64,000 nt of DNA, from positions 52,109-116,108 of the forward strand of contig JAFQJL010000009.1 in the NCBI GenBank assembly GCA_017414965.1. The letters run 5' to 3'. This stretch comes from Clostridia bacterium (GTDB taxonomy: Bacteria; Bacillota; Clostridia; Oscillospirales; Acutalibacteraceae). A program made the position numbers and the translations under genes. The notes below the pieces were generated by a model, which was not told where the DNA came from, made no database searches, and worked only from the letters and a program-made list of their open reading frames with translations. Numbering within the stretch: position 1 is the first letter of the stretch; every line of letters begins with the position of its first letter. This document shows, in pieces, positions 54,000 through 63,701 of the stretch.

Positions 54000-56900
54000 T
54001 TACTCTGCTGCCAGTACGCCGACCGCTTCCGCATAGAGGATCAACGCCGTACACATATTCCGATAATTTTCCGATTGCTTACTGCTCCGAATGACCGTTC
54101 TCGCCGGTGTCAGTATCGACAGATTGGTGATGGTCATCGTCTGCGAGGACGTATCCGTCGCCGTAACCGTGTGCTTATCCGTCAACTGACGCGCCGTCTG
54201 CTTGCCGATCTCCAGATAATAGCGCTCGCTGTCGGCATCCTCCGTCAGCACGGCGGCTTCGCCATCCAGCGTCACCGTCACGTTTTCGGTGAAGTACAAG
54301 CGCAAGCCAAAGCTATCCTGCATCAGCATGGTGTAGCCGAGGAAGCTATCGATCTTGTTGGTCGTGATTGCCTTATACGAATCCAGCGGACTGTACTCGC
54401 TGCCATCCGGTCGAATGATCGGCAACTGGTCTTCCTCGAGTGCCGTGCCGATCTTATCAGCAAACGCATCCCGTTCGCCGGCATCAAACCGATCCGCTGC
54501 ATTCAGCTTCGCGTTGGCCAGATCGTCGGTATCCTCGCCGAAGTACATTTGCGCCCACGCGCCGTAGTTGAGCATCGCGGTCGCGGTCGCCTTTTCGGCT
54601 GCCGTAAACTGGCCGTTTACAACCGTCAGCGCGTATTCCTCGGCGGAATACGTCTTGGTCGGGCAACTGCTGTAGGTCACCGCTTGGTCGTTTACATACA
54701 AGGTCGCCGTGAAATCCTTCTGCAAATGCGCCGCCGGCACACGAATGTGGATGTAATAGTAACCGTTGGCGTCAGCCTGTTCGTCAAGCGTCAGCTCCGC
54801 CTCCGTCTGCACGGAGTATTCCGGCAACGCATCCAGCACCACCTTGACATCCTCCGGATCGGTATTGTGCACGTCGATTGCCATATTCATCTGCAAGGTC
54901 TCGCCGAGCGTCATATTGACGCCCACAAACTCCGGCTGCTCCAGATCGTAGCCGCAGGTGTAGTTCTCTCTCGCGGTCGCCTGAGTGGTCGTGCCCTCCT
55001 GCAACGCGCGATAAAGCGGGAACACCGTATCGCAGAGATAATTGCTGTTGGTATCGGCGTGTACATGCTCCACTAAGGAGAAGTTATCCCAGTAGCTGAC
55101 CGCCGATGCGCTCGAGCCGCCCTGTGCATTAAACAGAATCGACAGGGTCTTGGTGCTCGCGGTCGTCGTAAACGCCAGCGTCACGGTCGTCCAATCGTCC
55201 GCCATGCCACCCGACCACACGTAAGCGGAGAAATCCGCAAACAACGCCGCGCCCGCTGCATCGTAGCACTGCGCACGCACGGTGTGGCTCCAATCCGCCG
55301 CACCGCCCTTGTGGCTGAAGGTCAGCGTATACGTCGTATTCGGTTTCACGGCGATCTGCTTGGTCGCCACGGAGAACGGGGCGGTCGCCTTCAGGCTGTA
55401 CCAGCTATCGCCGTACGCGTCGTCATACGAGCGCTCTACGTTGCCATTATTGCCGATCATCCAACCGTCGATCGAGGTGGGATTCATCACCGAGTTGCTC
55501 TCAAACGAGCCGTTCGGAATCAAGCCGTCATCCCACGTATCCTCCGGCTGCACGTTCGTCAAGAGCACCGTATCCGCCGCATCCATATCCAGCGTGTAGG
55601 TGGCACCGTCATAGATCTTACCGGTCAGCACGTCACGCATCGTCTGCGCTTCCGGCAGGGTGATGGTCTTTTGACCCGAAGTCAAGCTGTTAACCGACAG
55701 ATAGCTGGCGTTGCTGTCCACAATCAGATCGAGATCGTCGGTATACAGATGCACGCCGGCGTCCGTGCAGATTGCGCGGAGCAGTTCCACCGGCATATAC
55801 GGCGCCGCCGAATACACGCTGGTGTAGTTCGTCAACTTCTTGTACGCCACCGAGGTCTCGCCGCCGGTAACGTAGGTTGCCAGCGCCGTACCGTCCGCAA
55901 TGGTCGCACGCGGCGAGCCGGTCGCCGTGCCGCCGTAGGAGGCGACGGTCGGCACCGCCGTGTTACCCATCGCCACACCATTGGTGGTAGAGAGTTTGGA
56001 AGCACTGCTTCCCTTTGCCTGCAGCGTGATATCAAAGTCGGTCAAGCTCTCAACGTTTGCGATATTCCACGCGCCGTTATCCTGCGACAGACCGGGGAGA
56101 TACAGCCACACGACCGTCTTGCCGTCTTTCTTGAACTTGGTGTTGATCGCCTCGCGCTCCGAGGTCGAAAGCTGAAGCGGCGACACCACCAGGTGTACCT
56201 TGTAATGATCCAATTGCTCGGCCGAAAGCGTGTCGTCCACGTCCTCAATGGCGTATACGTCGTAGGAAGTGCCGAGCTTGGCCAGTTCTTTTCTCAGATC
56301 CACGTGCAGCTGTTTAAACAGCGCAAACGAATCGGTCGCCGTCGAATTGGCGCTAAACGCGGTGTTGACCACGTAATCGAAGTTCTGGTAATCCAGCCAC
56401 ACGGCCACTTGGCTGTTGGAACGCGTATCGTCGTCCAAACTGGCGTCGTAAGCTGCCTTCAGCTTGGCAAACATATCCGTAAACGCCGGATCGTTGTACC
56501 AGCCGCCCAACATATCGTAGCCCCAGAAGCCGACGCCGTTGACCATATCGGTGGTAAAGTCACGCCACAGCTGGTGGACACCATCGTAGACCGTATCGGT
56601 GTGACCGACGCTGTCGGTGGAGCCGTCGTCGGTGATCTCGGTCATATAGACCGTACGGTTATCCTGCTCGACCATATACAGCTTACCGTGCGCCTTGACA
56701 CTTTCACTCAGCGCCATATAACCGGTCTTGTAACCGGTGATGCGCTCGCTGTAATCGGCCGGTCCGGAAATGTAATCGATATACTCACTTTCCAAAAGCA
56801 TTCCCACCGTCGAGTGGCTGGCGCCAACCGTCGCGGAGTTGCTCGACCACGAGTAGCCGTTGTAGGCACCGGTGATCAGTTTGTCGTTAGATGCGGTCTT

Positions 56901-59684
56901 GACCTGCTCTGCAAAATGCAGAACGGTCTCAGACACAATCTGCGACAGGTATTCGTTGTACTTAAGCGCCAGATCGCTGCTCGAAAGATCCACGAGCATA
57001 CCGTGCGTATCCTCCGCAGCCAGCGCCGCCTTGATCGCATCGGCCGTCACGCTCAATCCGTACTTCGCGTTAAACGCGTTCAACATCGCCGTGGACAAAT
57101 CGATCTGGTGAGACTTGGTCGTGTCGTCCTCGGTGTAGTTGACCACCTCGTGCATCCACTCGGCGGTACGACCGCCCGACAGACGAATACCGATCACGCG
57201 ATTGGCATACGGGGCCGTGGCGATGTGCTCGGCGATCGCCTTGATCGCCGCACCGCAATCCTCGCGGTACTCCTGCGACGCAAAGGACACGGTGCTCACC
57301 TGACCGGAGCTCTGGTCGTACGCACTGATGTCGTACACGTCATCGGGGTGCGCCGTCTTCCACCACTCCGGCGCACCGGTGGTGAGGTTATACAGCAGGT
57401 ATCCATCCGGATTCAAATTCAACGCGCGATAAATTTCGGCGTCCACCAGATCAAGGTTGACAAAACCGGCATCGCCGGCCAACGTGACACCGTTGATGCC
57501 GTCCACCGCCGCATTCAACCACAGACACTCGTCCGCCGTAATGGCCGACACGCCGGTGCTCGCCTCGCGGACGCTGACAGCCATACTGCCATCAAACGAA
57601 CCGTACACTTTCAGTCCGGAGTCTTTCATGCTGATATTCTTATCGTACGAATACCGCGATCCGGAGGACATCATATACAGCACCGGCGACACACGCTCGC
57701 CGTTAATGGTGAGATACACATTGCCATATTGGTCGCCGGCAACCTGACTGTTGGCGGCTGAAACGGTCGGCTGCGTCAGATCCAAGGTGCAAAGCGTATT
57801 GCCCAGCTTAACCGGACCGGCCGACAAACGGTTGGTTTTGTTCGTCAGATCAATCAGCGCAATGTTGTCCTCTTTGCCATCGGCATTTAAAAGCGCGATC
57901 TTCTCGGCGCCGATGCGGAAATCGTAAGCGCCGGTACCAACGTAATTCGGCACCGTAAAGGTAAATTTCGCGTTGCTGCCGTCAAACGATGCCGTCACCG
58001 GAATGGTTACCATCAACTGCCCCTTCGCGTTGTATACGTGACCGGTCAGGTCGGTTGCACGCAGTGCCGACAGGAATTCGTTGGTATACGCCACCGTTAC
58101 GGTGGTTTTTTGACCGCCGGTCGCCGCCACAGTCGGGCGCTCGGTCGGCTGAATGGTGTAGCGCGCCGTGTATTCGTCGTAAAACGCGCATTCGTCCATC
58201 ATATGACTGTTCGGAACCATGCCCTGATCGGCCGCTTTGTGCCAATTCTCGTCACAGACGTAGCGCGCATTCGTCCAAGCGTTGCCGCTGGCATCCACCG
58301 CCGGCGGATTGGTTGCGATCGCATTGCCGGCATCGTTGTAATCACCGGCGCCGCCGTCGTATACCATCGTTTCGTGAGTGACGCCCGAACGGATCTCCAG
58401 CACGCTGCCGTCCATATAGACAATCTCGCCTTGGAAGACCAAACTCGGTGCAGCCGTGACGTGCGAAACGGCAATGGCCAGCGCACAAGACATATCCTGA
58501 TACGTGACCGTGTTGGAATTGTTCAAATATTGATTGAGACCGTTAGTAAAATCAACTGCCCAACCGGATCGCATACCGTCTTCCGCCACGTGCTCCCACG
58601 TATGATAAGAGCTGGCGTCCGTACCGCTGCTTTTGGTCGCATTCATGCTGACCGCGATACCGCTAAACACAATGCTTCGAACGGCATCCTTGCCAACCAC
58701 CTGAATTTTACAGCTCTTGACTCGGCGGCCGGCGGCCAACACCTTTTCCCGATCCAGATCGATCTTTGTATGGAAGTAATAGAAATGTCCGGGTTTCTCC
58801 TGCGTCGAACTCGCCGCCGGATACCAAAGACCGTGAGCCTGCCAGCCGGTGTCCGACAGCGGCGCAACGTCAACCGTCGTCAACTGATAGCCACCGATCG
58901 AGCCGGCGCCGGACAGCACTGCGTAGGTGGAAGCCGGACAAGCAAACTGCACCGGCAACTGCTCGATGGTCAGCGAATCGACCTGCTTATCCGCCAAATC
59001 GTAGAATTTCAGCGTCAGCGGGAGATCGGTCGCCGCGCCGGTCATCTGGTAGGTATATCCCGTCTGCATCGTCTTGATGCGGTGCGAGGTGGTAAGCGAC
59101 AGCGTATCGGCGCTGTCCACCACACGATCAACCGAAATATTATCGCTGATGGGATCGCAGAACACGTCGTCCACGCGGACGTCAACAGGGGTGCCGTCAA
59201 ACGCAATCTTCAGCTTAACCGTCGCAGCCGTAGCCGGCACAGTGGCATAGGTCACCACTTTCTCCCACGCGGAATAGCCGGTGGTGTTGTGCGACAGCAT
59301 CGCTTGACGGCCTTTAAGCGTTGTCTCGTTGCCCTCGGCATCAATGGCGATCAGATCCATGCGCGCAATGCTTTTACTCGCCTTGGCGCTGTACCAAAAG
59401 CCCCACGCATATTCGTAACCGCCCTGCACGGCAAACGCATCCGAAATCACCGCCGTCGACGACGTCAAATGCATGCTACCCGCAGCATCGTGCCCGACAG
59501 AGCCGTCGTATGCAGCCGTGCCGGTCCAGCCGGAAATTCCGCTGTCAAAAGCGAAATTACCGGCGCTTTCCGCACCGGCGACAAACATCGACAGCGGCAG
59601 CATACCGACCAGCATCACGACCGCCATTGCCGTCGCGATCAGTCGTCTGCCACCGAGATACCACGTTTTCTTTAACACATTCAT
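54000..59684 (-). CDS. Large secreted multidomain glycoside hydrolase, GH42-like core with carbohydrate-binding modules
   Basis: An 1894-residue exported protein. Signal peptide residues about 1-38 (MNVLKKTWYL, hydrophobic core, VAGAESAG). A carbohydrate-binding-like module (about 40-178, GISGWTG...), a second beta-rich part (about 270-420), and a putative TIM barrel (about 740-1060; ALNLNPDGYLLYNL, VIGIRLSGGRTAEWMHEV, GFWGYDMLGG). A flavodoxin-like segment follows (about 1140-1200; HYKVHLVVSPLQL), as in GH42 beta-galactosidases. A second binding module spans about 1386-1538 (NGSFESNS...), then DTNSNYLCD and an Ala/Asn-rich end (LNYGAWAQMYFG). No sortase or SLH anchor is seen. Catalytic residues were not assigned. 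ATG at 59684 follows GGAGGAG. Confidence 0.75.
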   Translation of the reverse strand: MNVLKKTWYLGGRRLIATAMAVVMLVGMLPLSMFVAGAESAGNFAFDSGISGWTGTAAYDGSVGHDAAGSMHLTSSTAVISDAFAVQGGYEYAWGFWYSAKASKSIARMDLIAIDAEGNETTLKGRQAMLSHNTTGYSAWEKVVTYATVPATAATVKLKIAFDGTPVDVRVDDVFCDPISDNISVDRVVDSADTLSLTTSHRIKTMQTGYTYQMTGAATDLPLTLKFYDLADKQVDSLTIEQLPVQFACPASTYAVLSGAGSIGGYQLTTVDVAPLSDTGWQAHGLWYPAASSTQEKPGHFYYFHTKIDLDREKVLAAGRRVKSCKIQVVGKDAVRSIVFSGIAVSMNATKSSGTDASSYHTWEHVAEDGMRSGWAVDFTNGLNQYLNNSNTVTYQDMSCALAIAVSHVTAAPSLVFQGEIVYMDGSVLEIRSGVTHETMVYDGGAGDYNDAGNAIATNPPAVDASGNAWTNARYVCDENWHKAADQGMVPNSHMMDECAFYDEYTARYTIQPTERPTVAATGGQKTTVTVAYTNEFLSALRATDLTGHVYNAKGQLMVTIPVTASFDGSNAKFTFTVPNYVGTGAYDFRIGAEKIALLNADGKEDNIALIDLTNKTNRLSAGPVKLGNTLCTLDLTQPTVSAANSQVAGDQYGNVYLTINGERVSPVLYMMSSGSRYSYDKNISMKDSGLKVYGSFDGSMAVSVREASTGVSAITADECLWLNAAVDGINGVTLAGDAGFVNLDLVDAEIYRALNLNPDGYLLYNLTTGAPEWWKTAHPDDVYDISAYDQSSGQVSTVSFASQEYREDCGAAIKAIAEHIATAPYANRVIGIRLSGGRTAEWMHEVVNYTEDDTTKSHQIDLSTAMLNAFNAKYGLSVTADAIKAALAAEDTHGMLVDLSSSDLALKYNEYLSQIVSETVLHFAEQVKTASNDKLITGAYNGYSWSSNSATVGASHSTVGMLLESEYIDYISGPADYSERITGYKTGYMALSESVKAHGKLYMVEQDNRTVYMTEITDDGSTDSVGHTDTVYDGVHQLWRDFTTDMVNGVGFWGYDMLGGWYNDPAFTDMFAKLKAAYDASLDDDTRSNSQVAVWLDYQNFDYVVNTAFSANSTATDSFALFKQLHVDLRKELAKLGTSYDVYAIEDVDDTLSAEQLDHYKVHLVVSPLQLSTSEREAINTKFKKDGKTVVWLYLPGLSQDNGAWNIANVESLTDFDITLQAKGSSASKLSTTNGVAMGNTAVPTVASYGGTATGSPRATIADGTALATYVTGGETSVAYKKLTNYTSVYSAAPYMPVELLRAICTDAGVHLYTDDLDLIVDSNASYLSVNSLTSGQKTITLPEAQTMRDVLTGKIYDGATYTLDMDAADTVLLTNVQPEDTWDDGLIPNGSFESNSVMNPTSIDGWMIGNNGNVERSYDDAYGDSWYSLKATAPFSVATKQIAVKPNTTYTLTFSHKGGAADWSHTVRAQCYDAAGAALFADFSAYVWSGGMADDWTTVTLAFTTTASTKTLSILFNAQGGSSASAVSYWDNFSLVEHVHADTNSNYLCDTVFPLYRALQEGTTTQATARENYTCGYDLEQPEFVGVNMTLGETLQMNMAIDVHNTDPEDVKVVLDALPEYSVQTEAELTLDEQADANGYYYIHIRVPAAHLQKDFTATLYVNDQAVTYSSCPTKTYSAEEYALTVVNGQFTAAEKATATAMLNYGAWAQMYFGEDTDDLANAKLNAADRFDAGERDAFADKIGTALEEDQLPIIRPDGSEYSPLDSYKAITTNKIDSFLGYTMLMQDSFGLRLYFTENVTVTLDGEAAVLTEDADSERYYLEIGKQTARQLTDKHTVTATDTSSQTMTITNLSILTPARTVIRSSKQSENYRNMCTALILYAEAVGVLAAE

Positions 59685-59703
59685 TTGATCTCCTCCATCC
59701 AAA

Positions 59704-59717
59704 AGAAAGCGCTTTTG
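59704..59717. promoter_or_regulatory. cre-like site in the leader of the large hydrolase
   Basis: The palindrome AAAGCGCTTT with flanks CA..CT on the minus strand agrees with most positions of the CcpA cre consensus. It lies between the promoter and the start codon. Confidence 0.55.
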
Positions 59718-59742
59718 CACATATTTCCCTAGTATAAGTACA

Positions 59743-59771
59743 ATTATATCTTAATTTTGTATATGTGTCAA
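59743..59771 (-). promoter_or_regulatory. Perfect-consensus promoter for the large hydrolase
   Basis: Minus strand TTGACA (59766-59771), 17 bases, TATAAT (59743-59748). Confidence 0.87.
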
Positions 59772-59841
59772 TAAATTCTCGATAAAATATTTCAATATTT
59801 GTGTCCGATTTTGCAAATGTTTCACAATCCTGCCGGCAAAC

Positions 59842-59884
59842 AAAAAAGCATCCCGAAAGCAGTACGCTTTCGGGATGCTTTTTA
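59842..59884 (-). terminator. Terminator after the GH109-like gene
   Basis: Long stem AAAAAGCATCCCGAAAGC with its complement, AGTAC loop and TTTTT; overlaps the stop codon. Confidence 0.93.
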
Positions 59885-61159
59885 ATCCAGATCGAACAGA
59901 TCCTCGTGGACCTGATCCAACGCCCAGCGGCTCTTGGGAGCCGGCTCACGGCGGATCCATTTGCCGTTGGTGAAATCGGGGAACGCCACCGGCATACTGC
60001 CGGTCGCGATCGACTGCTCCGATAGGCAGGTGACCGCCATCCACGCAGCGACGTCGTACACGTCGATCGGCGTGTTCTCACGGTTGCGAACCGCGTCGAG
60101 GAATGCGCGGATCGCCAGCGAATCGATGCCATCGTGACCGCCGATCATCTTCTGTTTGCTGTATTCCTTCCAAATCGGGTGATCGTATTCCTCGTAGTAA
60201 TCCTCTTGCTTGTCCCAATAGTGGACGTCGTAGGGATTGCCGGCAGCATCCAGCAAAATCTCCTCGCGGGACATACCCTCGATGTAAATACCCTGGACAT
60301 CCTCCAACCAGATGCCCTTGGTACCCTGCACGCGACCGTTACGACTATACGGGCGCGGCAAGCAGACGCTGTGCGTCAGCGTGATCGTCTCGCCGTTGGC
60401 GCATTTGATCACGGTGGTGATCACGTCGCCCTCGTTATAGGTCACGTTGGGATCAAACGCCATTCCCTCCTCCGCGCGCTCGCGGCGGTATTCCTGAATG
60501 GAACGGGACTTGGAGGCCGTCGCCGTCAGCGACACAAAACGGTTGCCGCGGTTGATGTTAAGAATCTTGGCGATCGGGCCGAGTTCGTGCGTCGGATACA
60601 GCTCGCCGTTACGGCGCAAGTTGTGGAACGCGCGTTCCTCGTAGGTCGTCTCGATCTCCGCCAGACGGTTGCGCAGATTGTGCTCGTAGCCACCCTCGCA
60701 ATACACCAACTCGCCGAACAAGCCCTGGCGCACCATATTCAGCACCATCATCTCGTTACGCGCGTAACAGCAGTTTTCCAACATCATAATGGGGCAACCG
60801 GTGCGCTCGTAGGCGTGTACCAACTGCCACAGCTCGTCGATCGACGCCGCGCCGCCCACCTCAATGGCCACGTACTTGCCGGCGTTGGCACACTCGACCG
60901 CGATCTGCAGATGCGAGTTCCACGAGGTGGGCACAAACACCGCCTCGACTTCGTCATTTTTAAGCAGTTCGTGGTAATCCGTATGCGACTGCGGAATCGC
61001 GCGCTCGTGCTTCTTAAAGATACCCTTGATCTTTTCAATGCGATCCTCTTGCAGATCGCAGACCGCCACGACCTCAACGCCCTTGATTTCCATAAAGGAC
61101 GCCAGCAAGGTTTCGGTGCGCGGACCCAGTCCGATAATGCCGACTTTTACAGTTCTCAT
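59882..61159 (-). CDS. Gfo/Idh/MocA-family oxidoreductase, GH109-like
   Basis: A 425-residue NAD(P)-dependent protein. Rossmann start VKVGIIGLGPRTE (residues 4-16), then VEVVAVCDL, and FVPTSWNSHLQIA. The central part MMLENCCYARNE, CEGGYEHNLR and ELYPTHELGPIAKIL closely follows GH109 enzymes, which cleave alpha-N-acetylgalactosamine or related links by an NAD-dependent oxidation-elimination mechanism. No signal peptide, so it would act inside. ATG at 61159 is nine bases after AAAGGA; two earlier ATGs are too close. Neighbouring hydrolases support a glycan role. Confidence 0.85.
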   Translation of the reverse strand: MRTVKVGIIGLGPRTETLLASFMEIKGVEVVAVCDLQEDRIEKIKGIFKKHERAIPQSHTDYHELLKNDEVEAVFVPTSWNSHLQIAVECANAGKYVAIEVGGAASIDELWQLVHAYERTGCPIMMLENCCYARNEMMVLNMVRQGLFGELVYCEGGYEHNLRNRLAEIETTYEERAFHNLRRNGELYPTHELGPIAKILNINRGNRFVSLTATASKSRSIQEYRRERAEEGMAFDPNVTYNEGDVITTVIKCANGETITLTHSVCLPRPYSRNGRVQGTKGIWLEDVQGIYIEGMSREEILLDAAGNPYDVHYWDKQEDYYEEYDHPIWKEYSKQKMIGGHDGIDSLAIRAFLDAVRNRENTPIDVYDVAAWMAVTCLSEQSIATGSMPVAFPDFTNGKWIRREPAPKSRWALDQVHEDLFDLD

Positions 61160-61218
61160 AGCCATCATTCCTTTGTAAACAGAGTGGGGAAAGCGATTTC
61201 TTTCCCCTTCTTTTTTTC

Positions 61219-61246
61219 AGTATAACACAATTATAAAAAAGGTCAA
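61219..61246 (-). promoter_or_regulatory. Promoter for the GH109-like gene
   Basis: Minus strand TTGACC (61241-61246) and TATACT (61219-61224), 16-base spacer. No terminator for the upstream MATE gene is visible in 61247-61296. Confidence 0.6.
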
Positions 61247-61296
61247 GTGGATGGGATGGATGTTCCAAAAAAATTCCTACAATTTCCCAAATAATC

Positions 61297-62631
61297 TTAA
61301 CACATTTGGGAGAATTTCCGGCGGATCACGACCGCGTACACGATCACGAACAACACTGACGCCGAAAGCCACGCGATCGGGTAACCGGTGCAAGCGACCC
61401 AGAACTCGCCAAATCCGATGGCGGCAACCGCCACCGCCCCGCGCGCCAGCAACTCCACCACGCCGCCGAGCATCGAGATCGTGCCGTAGCCCAGTCCCTG
61501 CACGCAGTTGCGATAGACGCACAGCACGCCCAACAAAAAGATAGTGGCGGACACAATTTTGAGGAACACGTCCACGTCGCCAATAACCATCGCCACATTC
61601 TCCGAGAGAAACAGATGCGTCAGATGTTTTCCCAGCATCGCGGTGAGCGTGCCGAATACCGCCGCATACACCAGCATCACTCCCAGTGCACTCCGCACAC
61701 CCTGCCGAACGCGTCCCCACTCACCGGCGCCGCGATTCTGCGCGGTATAGGTCGCCATGGCCGAGCCGATGGCGATGGGGCCTTGCTCCAAGATCACCTC
61801 GATCTTATTGCCTACGCTATACGCCGTGATGGCGGTCGTCCCCAGATGGTTGACCGCCGTCTGAATCATCAGCATTCCGACCGACGTGATCGCATATTGC
61901 AGCGCCATCGGAACACCAACCGACAACTCCTTTTTTGCGTATTCCTTGTGCCAAACGAAGTCCGATTTTGTCAGCCGCAGCACCGGATATCGTCGCCAAA
62001 TATAGACAAAGCACAGCACGCCGGACACGCCTTGCGCGAGCACGGTCGCCCACGCCGCACCGGCCACGCCCCAGCCAAACGGCAGGATAAACAGCAGATC
62101 CAAGCCGATATTCAGCACCGACGCCACGATCAAAAAATACAGCGGAATTTTGCTGTTGCCGACCGCGCGCAGCACACCGGCGGTCAGGTTGTAAAACACC
62201 TGCGCCGCCAGACCGATACAGATAATGGTCATATACGAATACGCATCCGCATACAGCTCCGCCGGCATCCGAATAAGCCGGAAAATCAGCGGCATCGCCG
62301 CCACCGACACGCCGGACACCAGCAAGACCAGCACCGCCGACAACACCGCCGCGGTGCCGATGCTCCGCCGCGTCGCGGCGAGATCGCCCGCACCGTAGGT
62401 CTGGGCGGTCAGCACGGTAAAGCCGGTAGTCGTACCCCAAATAAAGCCGGAAAGCAGGAAAAACAGACCGTATGTTGCGCCAATCGCGGCAAACGCATCG
62501 GCGCCGACAAATTGCCCCACGATCATATTGTCCACCGTCTGATAGAGCTGTTGCAGGATGTTGCCGATAAAGATCGGCAGCGTAAACCGTACGATCACCG
62601 TCGTCGGCGAGCCGGTCGTCAGCGTTTTCAT
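61297..62631 (-). CDS. MATE-family efflux transporter
   Basis: A 444-residue exporter with twelve predicted transmembrane helices in two homologous halves. The QQLYQTVDNMIVGQFVG segment (residues about 27-43) is the family signature after helix 1. MATE proteins export cationic drugs or metabolites with Na+ or H+ gradients. ATG at 62631 follows GGGGAGGG; a longer upstream frame lacks a ribosome site. Promoter TTGATA-17-TATATT at 62657-62685. Substrate unknown. Confidence 0.93.
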   Translation of the reverse strand: MKTLTTGSPTTVIVRFTLPIFIGNILQQLYQTVDNMIVGQFVGADAFAAIGATYGLFFLLSGFIWGTTTGFTVLTAQTYGAGDLAATRRSIGTAAVLSAVLVLLVSGVSVAAMPLIFRLIRMPAELYADAYSYMTIICIGLAAQVFYNLTAGVLRAVGNSKIPLYFLIVASVLNIGLDLLFILPFGWGVAGAAWATVLAQGVSGVLCFVYIWRRYPVLRLTKSDFVWHKEYAKKELSVGVPMALQYAITSVGMLMIQTAVNHLGTTAITAYSVGNKIEVILEQGPIAIGSAMATYTAQNRGAGEWGRVRQGVRSALGVMLVYAAVFGTLTAMLGKHLTHLFLSENVAMVIGDVDVFLKIVSATIFLLGVLCVYRNCVQGLGYGTISMLGGVVELLARGAVAVAAIGFGEFWVACTGYPIAWLSASVLFVIVYAVVIRRKFSQMC

Positions 62632-62656
62632 AGCGTCCCTCCCCTGCTTTTTCTTC

Positions 62657-62685
62657 AATATAACACACTTTTCAGCCATTATCAA
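62657..62685 (-). promoter_or_regulatory. Promoter for the MATE gene
   Basis: Minus strand TTGATA (62680-62685) and TATATT (62657-62662), 17-base spacer. Confidence 0.65.
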
Positions 62686-62713
62686 CCAATCTTTCGGCGC
62701 ACCACGAATTTCG

Positions 62714-62742
62714 TTGATTTTCATAAAGGTTTATGGTAAAAT
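62714..62742 (+). promoter_or_regulatory. Promoter for the XRE/zinc-ribbon membrane protein
   Basis: TTGATT (62714-62719) and TAAAAT (62737-62742), 17-base spacer; ATG follows at 62819. Confidence 0.62.
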
Positions 62743-62818
62743 ATACTCCCACTCAACCAACGGTATGTAGACATCCGCACCCGCGGCGCGTATACTGAAA
62801 GCGAAAGGAGCAAGCCGT

Positions 62819-63430
62819 ATGGATCAACAAAAGATCGGCCGGTTTATCGCCGCACGCCGAAAACAAGCCGGACTCACGCAGATGCAGTTGGCGGAAGCCC
62901 TGAACATCACCGATCGCGCCGTTTCCAAATGGGAAAACGGACGCGCGATGCCGGACTCCTCGCTGATGCTGGAGCTGTGTGATATCCTGAAAATCAACGT
63001 AAACGACTTATTGAGTGGGGAGGTCGTCACCATGGAAAACTACAACAAAGAATTAGAAAACAACTTGCTGGAAATGGTTAAGCAAAAAGAGCGCGCCGAC
63101 AAGCAACTGCTGACGGTGGAGATCGTCGTCGGCGTGATATGCATCGCCGTACTGTTGGCTTTGACAGTTTTGGCAGCCTACGTGCCGATGGCAGACGGTA
63201 TGCGCATAGCGCTCATCGTGATCGGACTGGTTCCGCTTCTGATCGCTCTGCCGTTTATGCTGAAAATCGAGCAGACGGCCGGCTACTACGAATGCCGGAA
63301 GTGCGGACACCGCCACATTCCGTCCTACAAGCAGGTGTTTTGGGCGATGCACGTCAACCGCACACGCTATATGCGCTGCCCCAAATGCCACCAACTGTCT
63401 TGGCAGAAAAAAGTGATTAGCAAGGAATAA
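62819..63430 (+). CDS. Membrane-anchored XRE regulator with zinc-ribbon tail
   Basis: A 203-residue protein with an N-terminal XRE helix-turn-helix (LTQMQLAEALNITDRAVSKWENG split over residues 19-41), a charged helix (about 72-98), two transmembrane helices (about 100-145) and a C-terminal zinc ribbon built from CRKCGH and CPKCHQ (about 158-195). This HTH plus two-helix architecture is common in Firmicutes, with unknown signal; DNA binding from the membrane is assumed. ATG at 62819 follows AAAGGAG. It is divergent from the MATE exporter, so it may control it; that is inference. Confidence 0.85.
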   Translation: MDQQKIGRFIAARRKQAGLTQMQLAEALNITDRAVSKWENGRAMPDSSLMLELCDILKINVNDLLSGEVVTMENYNKELENNLLEMVKQKERADKQLLTVEIVVGVICIAVLLALTVLAAYVPMADGMRIALIVIGLVPLLIALPFMLKIEQTAGYYECRKCGHRHIPSYKQVFWAMHVNRTRYMRCPKCHQLSWQKKVISKE

Positions 63431-63442
63431 CGCCATAAAACG

Positions 63443-63482
63443 AAAAAAGACGATGACATTTTATGTCATCGTCTTTCTGTTT
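63443..63482 (+). terminator. Terminator after the XRE membrane protein
   Basis: Stem AAAGACGATGACAT/ATGTCATCGTCTTT with TTT loop, then CTGTTTTT. Confidence 0.88.
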
Positions 63483-63701
63483 TTAGTCCAGAGGCTTCAT
63501 GGTGGGGAGACGAAGGTAATAGTTTATCCGCTTATTTATCTTGCCTTTTCCTGACTTCATTAATCCAATGTGTTTTCATTGCCAAACTTAACCTGTCATA
63601 AAACAGCATAACTTTATTCCATTTGTCGTAAAATCTGTCGTAAGAATATGAGGGAGTTTACATTGTCCAGAAAAGGAATACATATTATTTAAGCTGAGTA
63701 A
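63483..63701. other. AT-rich intergenic stretch with no recognised gene
   Basis: About 220 bases between a terminator and the end of the ABC permease gene. No open frame with a ribosome site, no RNA fold I recognise, and no long repeat. Composition is clearly more AT-rich than the preceding genes, marking the edge of a different region. Confidence 0.6.

Noticed and set aside
55284..57761. Very long open frame opposite the large secreted hydrolase
   Set aside because: It is antisense to a gene with signal peptide, ribosome site and recognisable modules; the predicted protein is Arg/His-rich with no motif. Long antisense frames are expected in GC-rich genes with this codon bias. The same applies to 7801-9552, 14592-16310, 16207-18411, 19175-20776, 46963-48345 and 48504-50186.
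63483..63701. Decayed gene or attachment site at the window end
   Set aside because: No reading frame with motif, no tRNA end duplicate and no direct repeat with other parts of the window could be shown.
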